DNA from: Filomicrobium insigne
Lineage (GTDB): Bacteria; Pseudomonadota; Alphaproteobacteria; Rhizobiales; Hyphomicrobiaceae
NCBI RefSeq assembly: GCF_900104305.1
Contig: NZ_FNJC01000003.1
Span: forward strand, 186,001-250,000
Length of the DNA: 64,000 nt
Reading direction: 5' to 3'
Shown: positions 17,582 to 28,034 of the stretch, one piece after another
How positions within the stretch are numbered: the first letter of the stretch is position 1
Layout of the letters: the number at the start of each line of letters is the position of its first letter
Program-made: the position numbers and the translations under genes
Notes under the pieces: model-generated
The model's database searches: none
Told to the model about the DNA's origin: nothing
Seen by the model: only the letters and a program-made list of their open reading frames with translations

Positions 17582-20500
17582 TTACGAGCAGCCGCTGGTT
17601 CCGCCGCATGTGTTGCACTTCAGGCAGGTACCGTTGCGCACCAGAGTGAAGTTGCCGCAAGAGCCGCAAGCTTCGCCTTCGTAGCCTTTGATGCGCGCCT
17701 CCGTGATCCGATCGGACACCAGATCCGGCTTAAGCGCCAGAGCACCTTCGGTGACCACGCGGGATGTTTCGATGGTTTGACGCGCAAACAACTGCGTACC
17801 GCCATCATTCACACCCGAGCCGGAATAAGCCGTTGTTACGTCGCTCGGTGCGAGTTGCACAGTTGAGCTGTCACGGGGGCCGATACGACCCACGAGAGCA
17901 CCACGCGTGAACCCATGCGACACGATTTGAGCCGCGGGCACCGATGGCGTTTCGGATTCCGCTTCTTTGCCGCCGAGTGCCGTAGCTGAAATCTCACCAG
18001 GGTCAGCATGCGCGAGGTCATTGCGGCCAAGGTAAGAGACGGCAAGCTCGCGGAACAAGTAATCGAGAACACTGGTCGCGTTCTTGATTGTTTCATTGCC
18101 CTGCACCAAGCCAGCAGGCTCGAAGCGTGTGAACGTAAAGGCATCAACGTACTCATCGAGCGGCACGCCGTATTGCAGGCCCAGCGAAATGGCGATTGCG
18201 AAGTTGTTCATCAACGAGCGGAAAGCCGCGCCTTCCTTATGCATGTCGATGAAGATCTCGCCGATACGGCCATCTTCGTATTCGCCCGTCGTTAGATAGA
18301 CTTTGTGTCCGCCAACGGTCGCCTTCTGAGTGTAGCCCTTGCGACGGCCTGGCAAGCGTTCCCGACCGCGTGGAACCAGACGTTCCACGATCTTCTCGGC
18401 TGCAGCGGCTGCGCGCAAAGCTTGCGGCCTCTCGCTGCTGAGCTGTTCTACCGCCTCGTCCTGCTCTTCGGCCGTTTCACCGAGCAACTGAGAATTGAGC
18501 GGCTGTGAGAGCTTCGAGCCGTCGCGATAGAGTGCGTTCGCCTTCAAAGCTAACCGCCAAGAACGCGTGTAGGCCTGCTTGCAGTCCTCGACCGTCGCAT
18601 CGTTCGGCATGTTGATCGTTTTAGAGATCGCGCCGGAAATGAACGGCTGGGCTGCGGCCATCATGTCGATGTGGCTGTTGACCGAAAGGTAGCGTTTGCC
18701 CGTACGTCCGCATGGGTTGGCGCAGTCAAAGATTGGCAAGTGCTCAGCCTTGAGGTGTGGGGCTCCTTCCAGAGTCATCGCACCGCAGACGTGATCGTTG
18801 GCCGCTTCGATTTCTTTCGCCGTAAATCCAAGATGGCTCAGCAAATCAAACTTCGGGTCAACGAGACTTTCGGCAGGCACACCGAGTTTTCCGGTCAGGA
18901 ATTCCTCACCAAGGGTCCACTTGTTGAAGACGAACTTGATGTCGAATGCGCTTTCCAGTCCGGCTTCGATCCGGCTGATGGCCGCATCATCGAAACCCTT
19001 TGTCTTGAGGCTGGTGTGATTGATATTGGGCGCCTGAGCCAACGAGGCATGTCCAACCGCGTAAGCTTCGATCTCTGCGATCTGCGCTTGGCTATACCCG
19101 AGCTTGCGGAGTGCTCCCGGCACGGCTTGGTTGATGATCTTAAAGTAGCCGCCTCCGGCAAGCTTCTTGAACTTCACCAACGCGAAGTCCGGCTCGATAC
19201 CCGTCGTATCGCAATCCATAACAAGGCCGATTGTGCCCGTCGGCGCAATCACCGTGGCCTGCGCGTTGCGGAAACCATTCTGGTTGCCCAGTTCGATGGC
19301 TTTGTCCCAAGCCCGCATAGCCGCGTCGACGAGACGCTTGTCTTCGCATGCATTGTGGTCGAGGGGCACCGGCAGCGTCGAGAGTTCTTCGTAACCGCCA
19401 GCTTCGCCGTGTGCCGCACGCCAATGGTTCCGGATGACCCGAAGCATCTCGGACGCGTTGGCTTCGTAACCCGGGAAAGCTCCAATCTCGCCAGCCATCT
19501 CGGCGCTGGTCGCGTAGGAGGTTCCGGTCATGATAGCGGAGATCGCACCGCAGATGGCTCGCCCCTGTGCGGAGTCATAGGAAATACCCGAAGCCATCAA
19601 CAGGCCGCCGATGTTGGCAAAGCCCAGGCCCAGAGTACGGTAACGATAGCTCAATTCCGCAATGCGACGAGACGGGAACTGGGCCATCGTGACCGAGATT
19701 TCGAGAACGATCGTCCACAGCCGGCAGGCGTGCTCGAACATTTCTGTATCGAAGTTGCCATCCGCATCCCGGAAGGTCATCAGGTTGAGCGACGCCAGAT
19801 TGCACGCCGTGTCGTCCAGGAACATGTATTCCGAGCACGGGTTAGAGGCACGGATCTCACCGCTGTTCGGGCATGTGTGCCAGTCGTTGATCGTCGTATG
19901 GAACTGGATACCGGGATCGGCTGATGCCCAGGCGGCATGACCAATCTGTTCCCACAGATCACGCGCATTAATGGTCTTCACCGGCTTGCGGTCTATACGC
20001 GACACGAGGTTCCAATCCGAACCCGCTTCGACAGCACGCAGGAAGTCGTCGCTAACTCGAACGGAGTTGTTGGAGTTCTGGCCAGAGACGGTCAGATAAG
20101 CCTCCGAATCCCAGTCGGTATCGTAGGTCGCAAAGTTGAGATCCTTGAAACCCTGACGCGCGAACTGGATAACGCGACGGATATAGTTGTCCGGCACGAA
20201 CTCACGGCGAGCCTCTTTGATCGCTCGTTTCAGCGCAGGATTCTTCGCCGGATCGAAGCAGTCCTCACCGTCGGCCTCGCAATTGATGCATGCCTTGAGG
20301 ATGGCCTTGAGGCGCTTCTCGCAGATCTTGGAGCCGGTCACCAGAGCGGCGACCTTCTGCTCTTCCTTGACCTTCCAGTTGATGTATTCCTCGATATCCG
20401 GGTGATCGACATCGACAACGACCATCTTCGCCGCACGCCGTGTCGTCCCGCCGGACTTGATAGCACCGGCAGCACGATCGCCGATTTTCAGGAAGCTCAT

Positions 20501-21262
20501 CAGACCCGACGAGCGACCGCCGCCTGACAGTTTTTCATTTGCGGAGCGCAGGCTCGAGAAGTTGGTGCCGGTGCCGGACCCATATTTGAAGAGGCGCGCT
20601 TCACGCACCCACAGGTCCATGATGCCGTTCTCGTTGACGAGATCGTCCTCGACCGACTGGATGAAGCAAGCATGCGGCTGCGGGTGCTCGTAAGCGGAAG
20701 CTGAAGCAGTCAGCTCGCCCGTAACATGGTCGACATAATAGTGACCCTGGCCGGGGCCATCGATGCCGTAGGCCCAGTGCAATCCAGTGTTGAACCACTG
20801 CGGGCTGTTCGGCGCGCCCATCTGCATGGCCAGCATGTAGCAATGCTCATCGAAGAATGCGCGCGCATCTTCCTCGCTGCTGAAGTAGTCGCCCTTCCAG
20901 CCCCAGTAGGTCCAGGTACCGGCGAGCCGGTCAAAGACCTGGCGAGCGTCGGTTTCGCCGATGATCCGGTCATCTTCTGGGAGCTCAGCCAGAGCGTCAG
21001 CGTCAGCCACCGAGCGCCACAGCCAGGACGGGACCTGGTTTTCCTCAACCCTTTTCAGGCGTGCGGGAACGCCGGCCTTGCGGAAATACTTCTGCGCAAG
21101 AATGTCAGCGGCAACCTGACTCCAATGTTCCGGAACATCGAAGTTTTCGAGGCTGAAAACGATCGAGCCGTCTGGGTTCTTGATCTCGGAGGTGGCGCTG
21201 CGGAAGGGGATGTTGGCGTAAGGCGAAGTGCCGGCTTTGGTGAAGCGCCGTGTGATCTTCAT
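17582..21262 (-). CDS. nrdJ: Adenosylcobalamin-dependent (class II) ribonucleotide reductase
   Basis: NrdJ reduces ribonucleotides to deoxyribonucleotides with a radical generated from coenzyme B12, so it works with or without oxygen. At 1226 residues it matches the long alphaproteobacterial form. Visible blocks include the N-terminal [52 protein letters not shown], the [19 protein letters not shown] block, PTGTIG, and a C-terminal cysteine cluster ([14 protein letters not shown]) of the kind used as redox shuttle or zinc site. GGGGG precedes the ATG. The regulator NrdR is encoded elsewhere in this window (32434). Confidence 0.97.
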   Translation of the reverse strand: MKITRRFTKAGTSPYANIPFRSATSEIKNPDGSIVFSLENFDVPEHWSQVAADILAQKYFRKAGVPARLKRVEENQVPSWLWRSVADADALAELPEDDRIIGETDARQVFDRLAGTWTYWGWKGDYFSSEEDARAFFDEHCYMLAMQMGAPNSPQWFNTGLHWAYGIDGPGQGHYYVDHVTGELTASASAYEHPQPHACFIQSVEDDLVNENGIMDLWVREARLFKYGSGTGTNFSSLRSANEKLSGGGRSSGLMSFLKIGDRAAGAIKSGGTTRRAAKMVVVDVDHPDIEEYINWKVKEEQKVAALVTGSKICEKRLKAILKACINCEADGEDCFDPAKNPALKRAIKEARREFVPDNYIRRVIQFARQGFKDLNFATYDTDWDSEAYLTVSGQNSNNSVRVSDDFLRAVEAGSDWNLVSRIDRKPVKTINARDLWEQIGHAAWASADPGIQFHTTINDWHTCPNSGEIRASNPCSEYMFLDDTACNLASLNLMTFRDADGNFDTEMFEHACRLWTIVLEISVTMAQFPSRRIAELSYRYRTLGLGFANIGGLLMASGISYDSAQGRAICGAISAIMTGTSYATSAEMAGEIGAFPGYEANASEMLRVIRNHWRAAHGEAGGYEELSTLPVPLDHNACEDKRLVDAAMRAWDKAIELGNQNGFRNAQATVIAPTGTIGLVMDCDTTGIEPDFALVKFKKLAGGGYFKIINQAVPGALRKLGYSQAQIAEIEAYAVGHASLAQAPNINHTSLKTKGFDDAAISRIEAGLESAFDIKFVFNKWTLGEEFLTGKLGVPAESLVDPKFDLLSHLGFTAKEIEAANDHVCGAMTLEGAPHLKAEHLPIFDCANPCGRTGKRYLSVNSHIDMMAAAQPFISGAISKTINMPNDATVEDCKQAYTRSWRLALKANALYRDGSKLSQPLNSQLLGETAEEQDEAVEQLSSERPQALRAAAAAEKIVERLVPRGRERLPGRRKGYTQKATVGGHKVYLTTGEYEDGRIGEIFIDMHKEGAAFRSLMNNFAIAISLGLQYGVPLDEYVDAFTFTRFEPAGLVQGNETIKNATSVLDYLFRELAVSYLGRNDLAHADPGEISATALGGKEAESETPSVPAAQIVSHGFTRGALVGRIGPRDSSTVQLAPSDVTTAYSGSGVNDGGTQLFARQTIETSRVVTEGALALKPDLVSDRITEARIKGYEGEACGSCGNFTLVRNGTCLKCNTCGGTSGCS

Positions 21263-22028
21263 TCTCGTAAACCCCCAAGGTCATAGGCACTGCGCGCGAT
21301 ACAAAGGAAATCGCTGCGACAGTAATTTCGCGGGATGCGGCGCCTACGTACGACGAGGATGACGCTGCGTTATTTTTTGGGAACGCAAACACTTGAGACG
21401 GGACGCGACCTGGCTCGATCAAGATCCACAGTCGGGGTCCTGAGCACACACCCTCTCATTTGGCCGATGCTTTGAATCGGCCATTAAGAAAGGAGCGCAG
21501 AACAACCCCGTGAAAACACACACCAAAATCCAGCTGCGCTGCACGTCGCACAGCTCTTCCCTACGATTTTGACTGTGACTGGAAACTTGAACGCGACAGG
21601 TGTGTTGGTTCGATTGAGACGCTCAAAGATCAACCCAGAGCAATGCAACAACGTCGTCCCACCACGTCGACCACACTAGGTCGATTCGACCCTCGTCAAA
21701 AGACATCCATACAACCTCTAGGGGTTCGAGTGTTGCTGAGGGGCTATATGTGGGGTGTGCGGGGAAGGTATGTGGAAAACCCGTGGACCGGTACGGGACA
21801 GACCGAGCACAGAACCTTCTGAAGCGCCCGCCAATGTTGATCTTAGGCGTTCAGGACAAATCGAACCCCGAGAAGAGCTACGCATCTAAGGCTAACGCGA
21901 TTCCGATCCGAGACACTGTGGCATCCCAGCAAGCCTCGTCAGCATATGGACATCATCGGTCGGCTTTGCTCTAAGCTGTGGTCACTTTTTAGCGGCGCAA
22001 CCGCGCCGTCGGGATGAGGTGAGCGGCA
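21263..22028. other. Long non-coding region upstream of nrdJ
   Basis: These 766 bases separate nrdJ from the divergent NDUFA12 homologue. I see no open frame with a good start and composition. I looked for a B12-box (GCCACTG on the minus strand) and for paired NrdR boxes and found neither convincingly. The clearest element is the 8-bp dyad at 21461-21483. An imperfect palindrome AACCTCTAGGGGTT lies around 21713-21726. Confidence 0.45.
21461..21483 (-). promoter_or_regulatory. 8-bp inverted repeat in the nrdJ upstream region
   Basis: TGGCCGAT (21461-21468) and ATCGGCCA (21476-21483) form a perfect dyad with a 7-base spacer, about 200 bases before the nrdJ start. No T run follows. It could be an operator or leader hairpin; there is no direct evidence of use. 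Confidence 0.35.
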
Positions 22029-22424
22029 ATGAGCATCCTTAGCGAAATCTTCAGTTGGTGGGGTGGCAACACCTGGGGGACGCGCTTCACGATCTGGAAA
22101 ATTGCGAGCCAAGTCGGCGAGGACGAGTTCGGTAATCGCTATTACCTGCAGCGCAGTGGCGTGGGGCCACTTGGGAAGCCCCGCCGTTTCGTAGTCTATA
22201 AGGACTTGGCGGATGCCTCTAAGGTGCCGGCGGAGTGGCACGGTTGGCTGCACTACACCGTCGACGATCTACCCGACGAAAACTACAAGCCGCGAGCGTG
22301 GCAAAAACCTCACAAGATGAATATGACTGGGACCGGAAAAGCCTATCGCCCGAAGGGCTCAATTCTGCGTCCGCAAAAGCGTGAACGTGCGACAGGTGAT
22401 TATAAAGCCTGGAAGCCGGAATGA
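22029..22424 (+). CDS. NDUFA12-like NADH:ubiquinone oxidoreductase accessory subunit
   Basis: A 131-residue homologue of the mitochondrial complex I subunit NDUFA12 (B17.2), found in alphaproteobacteria. Characteristic segments are WWGGNTWGTRF, DEFGNRYY, GKPRRFVVYK, VPAEWHGWLHY and the C-terminal KPHKMNMTGT. It is a peripheral accessory subunit of the hydrophilic arm. As in many alphaproteobacteria it lies outside the nuo operon. The DUF2155 gene follows on the same strand 160 bases later, an association common in this class. Confidence 0.95.
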   Translation: MSILSEIFSWWGGNTWGTRFTIWKIASQVGEDEFGNRYYLQRSGVGPLGKPRRFVVYKDLADASKVPAEWHGWLHYTVDDLPDENYKPRAWQKPHKMNMTGTGKAYRPKGSILRPQKRERATGDYKAWKPE

Positions 22425-22449
22425 CCCGGTTGGCAATATGAAGTGAAAA

Positions 22450-22482
22450 GTGCCGCCCGCGGCACCCCGCAGAGGTGCGGGG
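22450..22482 (+). promoter_or_regulatory. Two tandem hairpins after the NDUFA12 gene
   Basis: GTGCCGC (22450-22456) faces GCGGCAC (22459-22465), and CCCCGCA (22465-22471) pairs with TGCGGGG (22476-22482) with a 4-base loop. No T run follows, so neither is a standard terminator. They could slow or partially stop read-through into the DUF2155 gene. Confidence 0.4.
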
Positions 22483-22584
22483 CATCTTGCTGCAGACAAA
22501 TTCACTGTCGATAACGGCGAGGTCCGACGGGCGTGCAACAGCCGCCGGACAGGCCCCGTTCAGGGGAACGATCCCACACTTAGG

Positions 22585-23097
22585 ATGACGATGCGCAGCC
22601 GACCTGCTTCCGAGTATCTTACAATTACCCTTGCGGTTGTCGCTGTCGGGGTAACTGCAAGCGCAGGCGCGGCTATGGCCGAGCGGCTATCGAATCAGGT
22701 CGCCGTCTTTGCTGCGCTCGACAAAGTGACGGCGCGGATCAAAACCCTTGAAGTTCCGCTCAACGAAACTATCGACTTCGGCGCGCTCAAGATTACGCCG
22801 CGCGTGTGCTATTCGCGCCCACCCACTGAGCGACCCAAAACCACAACATTTGTTGAGATCGACGAAACGGAACTGGATGGCAGCGTTAAGCGGCTCTTTG
22901 CGGGCTGGATGTTTGCTGAGAGCCCGGGCCTGAACGCTGTGGAGCATCCCGTTTTCGATATCTGGCTGACCGAATGCCGTAAGCCCATCGGTGGCAGCGT
23001 GGCCACGTCACCTGCAACCGATCCTTCGGCAGCGACAGCCGCCGAGAGCGAAGATGCCTCACCCGCACCGTTTCCGCGCCGCCGCATCCGTCGCTGA
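22585..23097 (+). CDS. DUF2155 domain protein, exported
   Basis: A 170-residue protein with an N-terminal signal (ITLAVVAVGVTASAGAAMA) followed by the DUF2155 domain, recognisable from ALDKVTARIKTLEVPLNET, the ITPRVCYSRPPTE block, GWMFAESPGLN and HPVFDIWLTECR. The two conserved cysteines could form a disulfide in the periplasm. The function of this family is unknown. The ATG at 22585 or 22591 could start it; the open frame extends upstream without good start signals. It converges on hemB with only 14 bases between stops. Confidence 0.85.
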   Translation: MTMRSRPASEYLTITLAVVAVGVTASAGAAMAERLSNQVAVFAALDKVTARIKTLEVPLNETIDFGALKITPRVCYSRPPTERPKTTTFVEIDETELDGSVKRLFAGWMFAESPGLNAVEHPVFDIWLTECRKPIGGSVATSPATDPSAATAAESEDASPAPFPRRRIRR

Positions 23098-23111
23098 TCC
23101 GCGCAAAAGCC

Positions 23112-24164
<1,053 letters not shown>

Positions 24165-24316
24165 TCAGATGGCCAGGATTGCAGGGGGGCGATTGGCGAA
24201 ACATTTGCCGGATGTAAATCCAGCATAAACATCGCGAGGGCTTAAGCGCGCGCCATCACGGATTACCGTAAAGTCCAGCAAAATGCACGGGGACGAGCGC
24301 GCATAAAAAGCTGGAC

Positions 24317-25579
24317 TTACCGGCAATAGTTGCCGTGATCGCGTTCTGCCATATCGACGTGGAAGTGATTACTATGCGCCCGATTAGCCTCTGGGCCAAG
24401 CACGGTGCCGAAAATCGCACAAGCGCTCGTGTGCGCATCGCGCAGGAAGCGCGCATATCGTGTATTGACCGGCGCACGCACGGCGGGGGCGGCGGTCGGA
24501 GTGACCTCGGTTTTGAATTCGGGTAGTGGCGCTTGAGAGGGCGGTTTGGGGCCGCCAAGCTTGCTCGCGTTAAAGCTTGCGGCTTGCACCTCATCCTTGT
24601 CGTCGTTGACAATAGTTTGGTAGAGCGCACTGCCGGTAGAGCCCAACATGGCCAAACTTGGGGCGGTTTCAGCCTTCTGGAGACGAGCCACCTGGGCTTG
24701 GCGGCGGGCTTCAATACGCCGCTTTGCTTCTGCGAGGCGCTGGGCCTTCCTCTCGGCCGCCTTCTCTGCAGCAATTCTACGAGCGGCCGTCACCTCCCGT
24801 TTCGTCGGTCCCCAATGGGCTAGAAGTTCTGGCTCGACACCCTTTTTCGTCACGAACCCCCGGATATCCAGGGCATTGGCGCGACCATGTTCCGATAGGC
24901 GCCCCTTCGAGCGTCCATACGTGTTGCGGCAGGAATAGGAGCTCATCACATTGATCGCAACGATGGGGCTGCGAAAATGTTTGCGGGCGAGAGGCTGAAG
25001 ATCCTTTTCGACCCAATCGTGGAGGGCGGCAACCATCTGGCAATTGACGATCGGTGCGGGCGACAGCTTAACCGCTGGGTTCGTACCGACGCTGATGAGT
25101 CGTACGGGGGCGGGATCGCCGCAAGCTCCCTCTTTGATGGGAGTTTCTGGTAGCGTCACAGCGTCCAAAGATTTGAAGAGATGCACGCAGCGCGCCCGCG
25201 CCAGGTTGATCTCGACGGCGCTCCACTTGTCTTCAGCGGCCTTCGTACGTGTCTCCTCGCCGTTAGGTGGAAGCACCTTTGGCCAAGAGGCAGTAATCTG
25301 AGGTTTCGCGAGGAGAGCACGAGGTTTGCGTTCCGGATCCGGAGGCGCGAGGCGCATCGCCTGATCCCGACGAGCGCTGGCTTGCTTGCGTGTTGGCGTG
25401 CCAGTTTGCGGTCCCTCGGCAGCCAAATTTTGAGCCGCCCGTTCCACAGCTTTAAATGAGCTTGTGACGGATCGCGCTGTCTGACTGACAACGTCCGGGA
25501 AGGATTGTGAATAAGCGCTGGCGACTGGCCAAGCGGTTAAGCTGACCAAGCATAATGTGATCCAACCGACGGAACGCAA
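24317..25579 (-). CDS. Extensin-family protein, secreted
   Basis: A 420-residue exported protein with an N-terminal signal (ITLCLVSLTAWPVASAYS). The bacterial extensin-like C-terminal domain is split here: CQMVAALHDWVEKDLQP, SYSCRNTYGRSKGRLSEHG and ANALDIRGF are followed by a roughly 110-residue coiled-coil-like insertion rich in Ala/Glu/Arg (about 255-320), then DAHTSACAIFGTVLGPEAN and HSNHFHVDMA. The SxHxxxxAxDI and HxDM pattern resembles metal-dependent VanY/LAS-type peptidases, which suggests cell-wall action, but the activity is not established. It is monocistronic, divergent from the hydrolase gene at 25779. Confidence 0.85.
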   Translation of the reverse strand: MRSVGWITLCLVSLTAWPVASAYSQSFPDVVSQTARSVTSSFKAVERAAQNLAAEGPQTGTPTRKQASARRDQAMRLAPPDPERKPRALLAKPQITASWPKVLPPNGEETRTKAAEDKWSAVEINLARARCVHLFKSLDAVTLPETPIKEGACGDPAPVRLISVGTNPAVKLSPAPIVNCQMVAALHDWVEKDLQPLARKHFRSPIVAINVMSSYSCRNTYGRSKGRLSEHGRANALDIRGFVTKKGVEPELLAHWGPTKREVTAARRIAAEKAAERKAQRLAEAKRRIEARRQAQVARLQKAETAPSLAMLGSTGSALYQTIVNDDKDEVQAASFNASKLGGPKPPSQAPLPEFKTEVTPTAAPAVRAPVNTRYARFLRDAHTSACAIFGTVLGPEANRAHSNHFHVDMAERDHGNYCR

Positions 25580-25778
25580 AGTTTCCCCCTGACTTTCAGA
25601 TCGCCATTACGCCGGCAACATAACCCCTAGCAAATGGACGCGCGAGGTGCAGTTGCCCCCGATGATTCGCCATGCTTATAAGTCGCCATATACCTGCGAA
25701 ACGTGTCAACGCAACTAACCAATGCGCGATGAACCACAGTCTTGGGATAAAGCCTGAGATAGCCAATGTCGGGGGATT

Positions 25779-26879
25779 ATGAGCACATCAGACTTGACTG
25801 CACCTGATGTCGAAGGCGTCACCGTAAGTGAGAATGGCGCGCTGGGCTTGATCACGCTCAATCGCCCTCAGGTCCTCAACGTTCTCAATACCCCCATGAA
25901 AGCGCGCCTGGCGGAGGCGTTCCCGGCTTTTGCCCGCAATCCGGATATCTACGCCGCGGCAATTGAAGCGGCTGGAGAGCGGGCCTTCTGTGCAGGCGGC
26001 GATGTACGCGAAAGCGTAAGTGCTGCGAGAAGCAACATGCCTGCAGCACGCGTGGCATTCAAAAGAGAATATGAGCTGATCTGGCTCCTGGAGTGCTTCT
26101 CTAAGCCAACCGTTTCTCTGATAAGCGGCATTGTTATGGGCTCGGGCGTCGGTTTGACCGCCTTCAACACGCACCGCGTCGCTGGGGAGCGCTACAAGTT
26201 TGCCATGCCGGAGACGGCGATCGGCCTGTTTCCGGACGTCGGTATTGCTTACGTCCTAGCCCGTTTGCCCCATGAAATCGGAACCTATCTGGGCTTAACG
26301 GGACGCGCCATTTCCCGGTCCGATGCGTTTAAGCTGGGCCTTGCAACTCACTGCATTCCGGAAAGTGAGTTTGCCGCGATTAAAGCGGGCTTAAGTGAGG
26401 CATGGCCGGTGGACACGCTGCTGGACGAGCGTCACAGCGATCCGGGGCCCGGAGAACTGGAGCCCTATAATGAACTCATCGCCAAATGTTTTGCGACAGA
26501 TACGGTCGAAGAGATCATTGGGCGCCTGAAGGCGGCCAGTGGGCCTCATGCGGAATGGGCGCAAGCGGTCGTTGCGGATCTCGAAAAGCAGGCGCCATTG
26601 TCACTCAAGGTTACGCTGCGCCATATCCGCGAGGCGCGGGCCATGGACCTGAGACAGACATTGGGTGTCGATTACAAGTTAGCGTGCCGCTTCTTGGAAG
26701 ACTCGGACTTCCGCGAGGGGGTACGCGCTGTGCTTATAGATAAAGACAACAAGCCAAACTGGCAGCCGGCCGACTTGTCCGGGGTGACGGCAGAGATGGT
26801 CGCCCACTATTTTTCACAACTTACAGATGATGGCTTGGATTTGCCGACCCGTTCCGAAATGCAGGCCGCACGTGTCTGA
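25779..26879 (+). CDS. 3-hydroxyisobutyryl-CoA hydrolase (enoyl-CoA hydratase/isomerase family)
   Basis: A 366-residue crotonase-fold enzyme of the HIBCH type, which releases 3-hydroxyisobutyrate in valine degradation. Evidence includes LITLNRPQVLNVLN, the oxyanion-hole segment FCAGGDVRE, GIVMGSGVGLTAFNTHRV, and PETAIGLFPDVGIAYVLARL, plus the extended C-terminal part found in hydrolases but not in short hydratases. A general enoyl-CoA hydratase is the alternative. It stands alone, divergent from the extensin-family gene. Confidence 0.88.
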   Translation: MSTSDLTAPDVEGVTVSENGALGLITLNRPQVLNVLNTPMKARLAEAFPAFARNPDIYAAAIEAAGERAFCAGGDVRESVSAARSNMPAARVAFKREYELIWLLECFSKPTVSLISGIVMGSGVGLTAFNTHRVAGERYKFAMPETAIGLFPDVGIAYVLARLPHEIGTYLGLTGRAISRSDAFKLGLATHCIPESEFAAIKAGLSEAWPVDTLLDERHSDPGPGELEPYNELIAKCFATDTVEEIIGRLKAASGPHAEWAQAVVADLEKQAPLSLKVTLRHIREARAMDLRQTLGVDYKLACRFLEDSDFREGVRAVLIDKDNKPNWQPADLSGVTAEMVAHYFSQLTDDGLDLPTRSEMQAARV

Positions 26880-27077
26880 GATTGTCGCCCGAATTGCGAA
26901 ACGAGGTTAATATTCAGAGCTTCATGAGCGTCCGCCATCGCCAAAAGAAAGTATTTTTGGTGGCACGCGCGCAATGTTCAGTAATGGCAAAAGCCCAAAA
27001 AAACGGGCGTGCGAGAGATGATGAGTTAATAAATCCTTTTCTGGAACCCCCCGTTACTATTCTTTTACTATATCTAT

Positions 27078-27116
27078 TTAGGCAAGATTTAGCTGTCCAA
27101 GGTACCTTGTGCCTAA
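27078..27116 (+). promoter_or_regulatory. Nested dyads upstream of the LdtR-like gene, candidate operator
   Basis: TTAGGCA (27078-27084) and TGCCTAA (27110-27116) form an inverted repeat, and within it lies the perfect 12-bp palindrome CAAGGTACCTTG (27098-27109). The element ends 42 bases before the MarR-type regulator's ATG, next to an AT-rich stretch fit for a promoter. Autoregulation is common for MarR proteins, so this is a plausible binding site; not demonstrated. Confidence 0.45.
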
Positions 27117-27158
27117 CCCGGAACAAAATCGGGGCGTAAACAGGTATGAGGCAGTCCA

Positions 27159-27668
27159 ATGAATCTAGCTTACGACGTGACCCCACACGCCGCAGTAGAG
27201 GACGATGAAACGTTCCGTTCCGAATACATGCAGGCTCTTCGCCTGATTGAACGGCTCCATCGTCTGCTTCTTGACGTCATCAAAGACGAGTTTGATCGCA
27301 AGGGCGGCTCCGACCTCAACTCAGTTCAGGCGCTGCTGCTCTACAATATTGGCGATAGCGAACTGACCGCGGGCGAGTTGAAGACACGCGGCTACTATCT
27401 TGGCTCGAATGTGTCCTACAACCTCAAGAAGCTCGTGGACATGGGCTACATCCACTACAAGCGCTCCGAGGTCGACCGTCGGTCGGTCCGCGTAAGCCTT
27501 ACCGATAAGGGGCTAAGCGCTTGTGAAGTAGTTGATGATCTCTATCGCCGCCAACTCGGCTCGATCGAAGCTGTTGGCGAAGTTGCGGAAGACGATCTCT
27601 CCCGCTTGAACCGGGCTTTGGTTCGCCTTGAGCGCTTCTGGACCGATCAGATCCGCTACCGTCTGTAA
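27159..27668 (+). CDS. ldtR: MarR/winged-helix regulator, LdtR-like
   Basis: A 169-residue winged-helix DNA-binding protein. The HTH region runs through LLLYNIGDSELTAGELKTRG and YYLGSNVSYNLKKLVDMGYI, with the wing SEVDRRSVRVSLTDKG, flanked by dimerisation helices. It closely fits the LdtR family known from Liberibacter and Sinorhizobium, where the regulator controls an adjacent L,D-transpeptidase gene (ldtP) and osmotic tolerance. An L,D-transpeptidase gene follows 366 bases downstream with its own terminator between them, as expected. The gene symbol rests on resemblance and context. Confidence 0.82.
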   Translation: MNLAYDVTPHAAVEDDETFRSEYMQALRLIERLHRLLLDVIKDEFDRKGGSDLNSVQALLLYNIGDSELTAGELKTRGYYLGSNVSYNLKKLVDMGYIHYKRSEVDRRSVRVSLTDKGLSACEVVDDLYRRQLGSIEAVGEVAEDDLSRLNRALVRLERFWTDQIRYRL

Positions 27669-27727
27669 TTAGGGCTGAGGAAGGATAAGTCCCAGCCAAG
27701 GACAAAAAACGTGATCGCATTCATATG

Positions 27728-27763
27728 AACGGGACTGCGCCGAACCGCGGTCCCGTTTTTTTT
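27728..27763 (+). terminator. Rho-independent terminator after ldtR
   Basis: AACGGGAC (27728-27735) pairs with GTCCCGTT (27750-27757) followed by a run of eight T. It lies 60 bases past the ldtR stop and separates it from the L,D-transpeptidase gene, so the two are transcribed separately. Confidence 0.93.
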
Positions 27764-28034
27764 GTCCAGCGACCGGCCCTCTCAAAGGCTTCCTCACGGC
27801 GACTATGTGGCCCGGCCGCACCACTTATTGTCTGGACGCACGCAGGCGCTGGGACACGGCTTTCCATTTGGCGGCGAATAGCACAACCTCACGATCATGA
27901 TTTTCGTGAGCCTTGGCTCGGCCCGCGCGGCTTGGGCTGATTATTTGTATTGAGCCAATTAACACCGAACGTCGACGGATTGGCGGCTCTGCAAAAGGTT
28001 CACAAGACGTGGGCGCTATTGCGAGGGTGGGACC
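27764..28034. other. Upstream region of the L,D-transpeptidase gene
   Basis: This gap has no credible gene. A dyad CTCACGA (27888-27894) / TCGTGAG (27904-27910) with a 9-base spacer lies about 125 bases before the start and is a possible operator. It does not match the palindrome upstream of ldtR. Confidence 0.35.

Noticed and set aside
17582-21262. Many long open frames opposite nrdJ, including one of 417 codons on the plus strand
   Set aside because: They are antisense shadows in GC-rich DNA; nrdJ is unambiguous and these have no family features.
21263-21560. Possible cobalamin riboswitch upstream of nrdJ
   Set aside because: A GGCACTG string near 21284 is in the wrong orientation and form, and no B12-box or supporting stems were found on the minus strand.
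21700-21760. Possible NrdR boxes
   Set aside because: An imperfect palindrome at 21713-21726 and CTATATG nearby do not fit the 16-base NrdR consensus or its paired spacing.
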